From: an uncultured Ruminococcus sp.
GTDB lineage: Bacteria > Bacillota > Clostridia > Oscillospirales > Acutalibacteraceae
Length of the DNA stretch: 32,829 nt
Assembly: GCA_902803805.1 (NCBI GenBank)
Contig: CADCRH010000135.1
Location: forward strand, 1-32,829
Direction: 5' to 3'
Below are positions 32,625-32,829 of this stretch, piece after piece (the stretch's first letter is position 1; each line of letters opens with the position of its first letter). The position numbers were made by a program, and so were the translations under genes. The notes under the pieces were generated by a model. It did not search any database and had not been told where the DNA came from. It saw only the letters and a program-made list of their open reading frames with translations.

Positions 32625-32682
32625 TTCATAATTCATAATGCATAATTCATAATTACCCTACGGGCAGCAATCAGCGATTGTG
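32623..32682. repeat. AT-rich dispersed repeat, copy B (pyrE 3' end)
   Basis: Tandem AATTCATAATTCATAATGCAT-type units, then CATAATTCATAATT, ACCCTACGGG, 8 variable bases and AGCGATTGTG. The GC-rich blocks match copy A (15775-15820) at 8 of 10 and 9 of 10 positions, with identical spacing. The repeat begins inside the pyrE stop codon, as copy A does with recN. Confidence 0.6.
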
Positions 32683-32719
32683 CAGACAAAAGAATTTTGC
32701 GATTTTTGATTTCTTCATC

Positions 32720-32765
32720 AAAACGATTTGACGCATCATTATCATATGTGTCAAATCGTTTTTCT
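32720..32765 (+). terminator. Intrinsic terminator after pyrE
   Basis: Sixteen-base-pair stem AAAACGATTTGACGCA / TGTGTCAAATCGTTTT (32720-32735 with 32747-32762, one G-U pair), an 11-base loop, then T residues. It is about 95 bases past the pyrE stop, after the repeat. Confidence 0.82.
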
Positions 32766-32778
32766 CTATGAAACAGCA

Positions 32779-32815
32779 CAAAATCCGACGGAAATCATCG
32801 TTCCGTCGGATTTTG
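32779..32815. terminator. Second hairpin, probably terminator of an off-window gene
   Basis: Stem AAAATCCGACGGAA / TTCCGTCGGATTTT (32780-32793 with 32801-32814), perfect over 14 pairs with a 7-base loop. The run of T is short on both strands. It may terminate a convergent minus-strand gene entering from the right. Confidence 0.6.
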
Positions 32816-32829
32816 CAGAAATTTGAAAG

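Overview
The window is a dense stretch of chromosome from a Bacillota bacterium, most likely a gut-type member of the Eubacteriales (Oscillospiraceae/Ruminococcus-like). The evidence is the gene set and order: hprK-murB-rapZ-whiA, ruvCAB followed by xseA-xseB-ispA-dxs-tlyA-nadK-argR-recN, TOPRIM RNase M5, and a NusB/Kae1-like pair. Strong AGGAGG-type ribosome binding sites and consensus TTGaca/TATAAT promoters agree with this. The taxonomic guess is inference; no rRNA gene is present.

Layout. 1-87 is the end of a dispersed repeat. 151-2775 is tyrS, nusB and a TsaD/Kae1-like paralogue. 2849-4198 is glmM with its own terminator. 4374-5324 is a single glycosyltransferase-2 gene flanked by terminators. 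5461-9968 is ruvC-ruvA-ruvB-xseA-xseB-ispA, very tightly packed. An internal promoter then starts dxs-tlyA-nadK-argR-recN (10039-15783). 15869-21408 holds a HIT protein, a PchB-like chorismate mutase, comEC, holA, rnmV and rnz, with several overlapping genes. 21485-22675 is a convergent GT4 glycosyltransferase. 22837-27202 is hprK-murB-rapZ-whiA-vanZ-like. 27246-28013 is a minus-strand lipoprotein and 28172-28903 a HAD phosphatase. A miniature inverted-repeat element lies at about 28951-29006. 29017-31123 is a minus-strand nicotinamidase-pncB salvage pair. A 460-base AT-rich gap then leads to a small XRE regulator and pyrE.

Functionally the window joins translation and transcription housekeeping (tyrS, nusB, tlyA, rnmV, rnz), recombination and repair (ruvABC, xseAB, recN, holA, comEC), cell-wall precursor supply and its control (glmM, murB, rapZ, hprK, whiA), isoprenoids (ispA, dxs) and NAD(P) metabolism (nadK, pncA-like, pncB).

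No clearly new multi-gene system was found. The more unusual items are: a mobile miniature element and a second AT-rich dispersed repeat, each present twice; a GT2 protein that has lost the DxD motif; a ComEC whose C-terminal metallo-beta-lactamase-like domain has lost its metal motifs; and palindromic operator candidates placed on strong promoters of the lipoprotein and nicotinamidase genes.
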